Shown here: positions 6,030-8,814 of the stretch, in pieces
Layout of the letters: the number at the start of each line of letters is the position of its first letter
Position numbering within the stretch: position 1 is the stretch's first letter
NCBI GenBank assembly: GCA_017632155.1
Contig: JAGBRZ010000089.1
Span: 1-8,814 of the forward strand
Origin: Clostridia bacterium
GTDB taxonomy: Bacteria > Bacillota_A > Clostridia > Oscillospirales > CAG-272
Length of the DNA: 8,814 nt
Direction: 5' to 3'
Position numbers and translations under genes: made by a program
The notes under the pieces: generated by a model
Told to the model about the DNA's origin: nothing
Database searches by the model: none
What the model saw: the letters and a program-made list of their open reading frames with translations, nothing else

Positions 6030-7699
6030 TGGAACTAAAATTCTTCACTGCGGCGGGTGTTGGTCTTTTCTCCCGATCGGATATTGAAGAAGGGCATTGG
6101 GTACAAGAAGAAATGACGGTCACCGCAACCTTCCCTTTTGTGGCAAGCAAAAAGATTGAGATCGGACAACGATTTGCCTTTGCCGATCCCGCAACCGGTG
6201 ATCTGGTCGCGTTTGAGGTTCGGAACGTGACGAACATCGAGCCGGACCATTATCAACAAATCATTGCAGAAGATATTGCGTTAGCTGAACTAAACGATGA
6301 ACACATAAACCGGCAGGAGATCACAAATGAAACCCCGGCAAACGCTCTTTCAAACGTGCTTGCCGGGACGCTATGGAGCGTTGGCAATTCTTCCGTAACA
6401 GATCAGCAGTCATGCGATATCAGCAGGGGGAATGTATGGCAAGCGATCAAAACGATTGAGCAAAACTGGAATGTCTACATTATTCCCCGGATTACGATTA
6501 CCGGAACCGGAAATATTGGCACACGAAAGCTTGATATCTATCCCGCGCAGGGTACATGGCGCGGAGTCCGGCTTTCCATTGATAAAAACATGTCTGATAG
6601 TTCGGTGCAGTATGATGATTCTGAAGTTTACACTGCGCTTTATGGGTATGGCGGGACGGTTGATAAGCCGCAACAGGGCGGCGATGATCAACCGGAAGAA
6701 CTGACTTTTGCAGAAGTGGTATGGTCTGCGACAAGCTCCCATCCGGCAAAGCCGTCAGGGCAAACCTATCTTGAAGACCCAGATAAAACCGCTCTATACG
6801 GAAGAAACGGAAGAGCGAAGTTTGGCTATTATCAGAACGGAAATATTGATGATGCGGAAGTCCTGCTTGAAAAGACATGGGAAACTTTGAAACAGGTTTC
6901 ACAACCGAAAATCAGTATCAGCGGAACGGTAACAGATTTGTATCGGCTTGGTTATAAGGATGAGCCGATGCGATTGCATGATACTGTTATTATAGATATT
7001 CCCGAAACCGGCGAGTTATTCCAGAAGGAGATTATCCGACTTGATATTGATCTTTTGAATCCGTCCGCAAACCGTCCTGAAATCGGTGATTATGTCCCGA
7101 ACATTGTGTATATAAATCGTGAAGCTAACGAATCTTCCGGCGGCGGTGGAGGCGGTGGCGGTCACGGGCAGGATAATGATGAGGAAGAGACCGCTCAATG
7201 GTATACGCAGTGGGTAAAGACAAACCAGATGATCGGCATGATCGTTGGTCAAAGAAATGGCGATCTATATATCAAGCGCGGTGAAATCATCCTTGCAATC
7301 AATGACGATGGGACAACAAGCGCACATATAAACGCAGATGTAATTGACATTGATGGAGTTGTTACCGCATTAGAGGCGTACGATATTAGTTGCGGCAATC
7401 TGACAACAGGCAGTATAACTTGCACGGATGTAACAGCGGATGGCGGGGCGGTATCAGGACAGAACGTTTTTGCCGATGTTCTGATTAGTTGTGATGGCGA
7501 TATTACATGCGACGGCGATATGACATGCGGCGGCTTAACGGTTAACGGAGACGCTGCAACGTGGAGCACGAAAACAATTACAACATATACGCTGAGTTCG
7601 CAGGGGAGTTTTATTTCTTCAGATGGGCCGGTTATGGGGTATTTGGTAACTGGTTATAGTTCGTCAACTATACATTATCTCGGCGGCGCTGATACGTAA
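6029..7699 (+). CDS. Tail spike / Tal protein (prophage endopeptidase tail family)
   Basis: A 556-residue baseplate hub protein that follows Dit and closes the tail tip. Residues 1-370 match the Prophage_tail / 'phage tail spike' family: an N-terminal hub domain, ALYGYGG (203-209), ALYGRNGRAKFGYY (about 255-268), a helix LLEKTWETLKQ, a strand ISGTVTDLYRLG, and RLHDTVIIDIP ending in IGDYVPNIVYINRE. A run of eight glycines (371-378) and an acidic stretch link this to a C-terminal stalk: YIKRGEIILAINDDG (about 414-428), HINADVIDIDGVVTALEAYD, then five I/M-S/T-Cys hexapeptides (453-503) and a Ser/Thr-rich end. The family name implies endopeptidase activity, but I see no NlpC, CHAP or lysozyme motif, so cell wall cleavage is uncertain. 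Start ATG 6029 is chosen because AAAGGTGG (6016-6023) lies 5 bases upstream and it overlaps the Dit stop by one base; an in-frame ATG at 5954 lies deep inside dit. Confidence 0.87.
   Translation: MELKFFTAAGVGLFSRSDIEEGHWVQEEMTVTATFPFVASKKIEIGQRFAFADPATGDLVAFEVRNVTNIEPDHYQQIIAEDIALAELNDEHINRQEITNETPANALSNVLAGTLWSVGNSSVTDQQSCDISRGNVWQAIKTIEQNWNVYIIPRITITGTGNIGTRKLDIYPAQGTWRGVRLSIDKNMSDSSVQYDDSEVYTALYGYGGTVDKPQQGGDDQPEELTFAEVVWSATSSHPAKPSGQTYLEDPDKTALYGRNGRAKFGYYQNGNIDDAEVLLEKTWETLKQVSQPKISISGTVTDLYRLGYKDEPMRLHDTVIIDIPETGELFQKEIIRLDIDLLNPSANRPEIGDYVPNIVYINREANESSGGGGGGGGHGQDNDEEETAQWYTQWVKTNQMIGMIVGQRNGDLYIKRGEIILAINDDGTTSAHINADVIDIDGVVTALEAYDISCGNLTTGSITCTDVTADGGAVSGQNVFADVLISCDGDITCDGDMTCGGLTVNGDAATWSTKTITTYTLSSQGSFISSDGPVMGYLVTGYSSSTIHYLGGADT
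7139..7162 (+). repeat. GGN tract encoding eight glycines
   Basis: Eight consecutive glycine codons (GGC/GGT/GGA mixed) encode residues 371-378 of the tail spike protein, between the hub domain and the C-terminal stalk. Length changes would stay in frame. It looks like a flexible hinge flanked by Ser-Ser and His-Gly-Gln followed by acidic residues. Confidence 0.85.
7385..7537 (+). repeat. Cysteine hexapeptide repeats in tail spike stalk
   Basis: Five six-residue units share the pattern I/M-S/T-C-x-x-x: ISCGNL (7385-7402), ITCTDV (7415-7432), then three in direct tandem, ISCDGD (7484-7501), ITCDGD (7502-7519) and MTCGGL (7520-7537). The last three are an 18-base tandem repeat at DNA level, with wobble differences. 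Short alternating hydrophobic/polar hexads suggest a trimeric β-helix or similar fibrous stalk, with cysteines stacked at matching positions; that fold is inferred. Confidence 0.75.
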
Positions 7700-7712
7700 A
7701 GGGGGCTTGCAG

Positions 7713-7988
7713 ATGGAACAGAAAAAGCTTGGTGATGTCACTGTAAACGACGGCAAAGGACTTCTCGATAATGAGGGTATGATTGATATGATCATTGTTT
7801 CCTGCAATTCAGCCGTGAAAGAACTTTTAGCCGGTCAGTATATCAATTTCTGCTCTAAGATGGGGAATATCGCGCAGATGCTTTTGTCGTTGAAAAAAGG
7901 TGTTAAAAACGATATGGAGTCCATGCAGGGAAAGATTGAAGAACTCAAACGGACAATTGACGAACTTTCAGAAAAAGGGAGTGATTGA
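7713..7988 (+). CDS. Small coiled-coil protein of the tail operon, unknown function
   Basis: A 91-residue protein. I do not recognise a named family, though similar small genes are often found between the tail spike and baseplate genes of Clostridia phages. It has a short β-prone N-terminus (KKLGDVTVNDGKGLLDN, 4-20), a helical, mildly hydrophobic middle with two cysteines (31, 47) and a hydrophobic stretch MLLSL (56-60), and a charged heptad-like helix from about 66 to 88 (KIEELKRTIDEL) that should form a coiled coil. It has no signal peptide or clear membrane span. AAAGGGGG (7698-7705) lies 7 bases before ATG 7713, which decides against a TTG six bases upstream. The gap to the tail spike stop is 13 bases and to the next ATG two bases, so it belongs to the tail operon. 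A role as baseplate component or assembly chaperone is only a guess. Confidence 0.72.
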   Translation: MEQKKLGDVTVNDGKGLLDNEGMIDMIIVSCNSAVKELLAGQYINFCSKMGNIAQMLLSLKKGVKNDMESMQGKIEELKRTIDELSEKGSD

Positions 7989-7990
7989 GC

Positions 7991-8814
7991 ATGGCGGTTT
8001 TCAAAAATTACTACAATGTAGACCTTGGCGGGAAAAACTTTCCTCGTGCGCTCGATTCGATGGTTTGTCAGGACAACGTTGCAGGCAATCAGGTTGGTGC
8101 GTATGTGTTTGAGGACGGCGTTGCCGCTTCCCTTGGCGGCACCTGTAGCGGTAGAGTGATCCGGGCTGATGGTACGGTCATTGCGCTTGATGGTACTGTT
8201 GACGGGAATCTCCTGTATGTTACGCTTACCAGTCAGTGCTATGAAATCCCCGGCATGATCGAGGTTGTTGTAAACAGTGTACGTTATTCCGCAACTACAA
8301 CGATTGTTAAGGCTTTCGGAACGGTCGAACGGACCACGACCGGAGCAGTTGTCCCGTCTGCGAATATCCCGAACCTTGACCAGTTGCTCGCTCAGATTTC
8401 AGCAATGCAAGAAGCAACCTCAGACGCAGAAGCAATCATAACGATGGTTGCCGATCTGTATAGTGCATCTGCGGCTTATGCAGTCGGTGATTATTGCATC
8501 CATGACGGCGTGTTTTACATGTGCACAACAGCAATCGCCGCTCCGGGTGAAGTGTGGAACTCTGCTCATTGGACTGCTACCAATGTCGGAGCGGAAATCT
8601 ACAGCCGGGGCAGCGCTTTGAACGGCTCAATCGGAAATCTTGATAATGGGAAATTGAAGATTTCAGATACATTTGTGTTTGGCACACTTGACACAAATGG
8701 AGCTCTTATCGAATTTGCAAACAACTCAAGGTGTACTGGTGTAGAGTATTATACTGCGAAGAGTGGTGATGTTCTTACACTTGACACAGGATTTTCGATG
8801 ATTCTGTGCGAGTA
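7991..8814 (+). CDS. BppU-like baseplate / receptor-binding protein (5' part, cut by window)
   Basis: An open frame of 274 codons runs off the window end (last two bases TA). Residues about 1-120 look like the N-terminal domain of phage baseplate upper proteins (BppU type): AYVFEDGVAASLGG, GRVIRADGTVIALDGTVDGN (54-73), CYEIPGMIEVVV, then KAFGTVERTTTGAVVP. This domain fixes adsorption proteins to the baseplate. A helical linker (about 124-156) leads to a CBM5/12-like segment (156-197) with YAVGDYCIHDGVFYMCTTA and W-N-S-A-H-W-T-A, the aromatic and Gly-Asp pattern of chitin/carbohydrate-binding modules. A β-rich segment (228-274) with GTLDTNG and NNSRC then begins, resembling modules repeated in gut phage tip proteins. 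AAGGGAG (7975-7981) precedes ATG 7991 by 9 bases. Recognition of a host surface glycan is inferred; the C-terminal region is not visible. Confidence 0.82.
   Translation, partial: MAVFKNYYNVDLGGKNFPRALDSMVCQDNVAGNQVGAYVFEDGVAASLGGTCSGRVIRADGTVIALDGTVDGNLLYVTLTSQCYEIPGMIEVVVNSVRYSATTTIVKAFGTVERTTTGAVVPSANIPNLDQLLAQISAMQEATSDAEAIITMVADLYSASAAYAVGDYCIHDGVFYMCTTAIAAPGEVWNSAHWTATNVGAEIYSRGSALNGSIGNLDNGKLKISDTFVFGTLDTNGALIEFANNSRCTGVEYYTAKSGDVLTLDTGFSMILCE

Noticed and set aside
6498..6902. A 134-codon open frame on the - strand
   Set aside because: It is antisense to the conserved hub domain of the tail spike protein and shows no recognisable domain.
7484..7537. Tandem 18-base repeats as a CRISPR-like or regulatory array
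   Set aside because: They are contiguous without spacers, in frame, and explained as protein hexads in the tail spike stalk.
7991..8814. Diversity-generating retroelement target in the tail tip gene
   Set aside because: No reverse transcriptase, template repeat or adenine-biased variable region is visible; the gene's 3' end, where a target would lie, is outside the window.
1..8814. Alternative genetic code (recoded TAG or TGA)
   Set aside because: No visible gene stop is TAG, but all genes are uninterrupted under the standard code, and TGA is used as a genuine stop in ATGA overlaps.

Overview
This window is a stretch of a tailed-phage (siphophage) or prophage structural operon. It holds ten genes, all on the + strand, running from the head-tail connector region to the baseplate. 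The gene order (minor capsid / tail completion, major tail protein, small chaperone, Gp15 family, tape measure, distal tail, tail spike/endopeptidase, small protein, BppU-like baseplate protein) is the one typical of temperate siphophages of Gram-positive hosts. Strong purine-rich ribosome binding sites, intermediate base composition and recognisable protein patterns suggest a phage of anaerobic gut Clostridia. No integrase, repressor or host gene is present, so prophage versus lytic phage cannot be settled here. The standard genetic code fits: seven of the nine visible stops are TGA and two are TAA.

Region 1 (1-884): the last codons of an upstream gene, a tail completion / minor capsid protein, and the major tail (tube) protein, joined by ATGA stop-start overlaps. 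A strong intrinsic terminator (897-925) follows the tube gene. Region 2 (943-1886): two tail-assembly chaperone candidates, a 114-residue protein and a Gp15-family protein, overlapping by ATGA. A possible -1 frameshift site (TAAAAAG with an upstream Shine-Dalgarno-like GGGAG) lies near the end of the first. Region 3 (1876-5334): a tape measure protein of about 1152 residues with a TP901-type N-terminal core, an internal ~101-residue duplication, coiled coils and a conserved C-terminal motif. Region 4 (5331-7699): distal tail protein (Dit) and the tail spike / Tal-like protein, whose C-terminal half carries a polyglycine linker and a cysteine-containing hexapeptide ladder. Region 5 (7713-8814): a 91-residue coiled-coil protein of unknown function and the first 274 residues of a BppU-like baseplate / receptor-binding protein with a CBM5/12-like carbohydrate-binding segment, cut by the window edge.

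Together these genes encode the tail tube, its length ruler and chaperones, and the tip that meets the host surface. Genes are tightly packed. The only gap of note is the 58 bases holding the terminator, and no gene-free stretch exceeds 300 bases. I found no defence system, RNA gene, CRISPR array, mobile element or clear promoter. I do not see a wholly new biological system; the items most worth checking are the possible chaperone frameshift, the tape measure duplication and the cysteine ladder in the tail spike.
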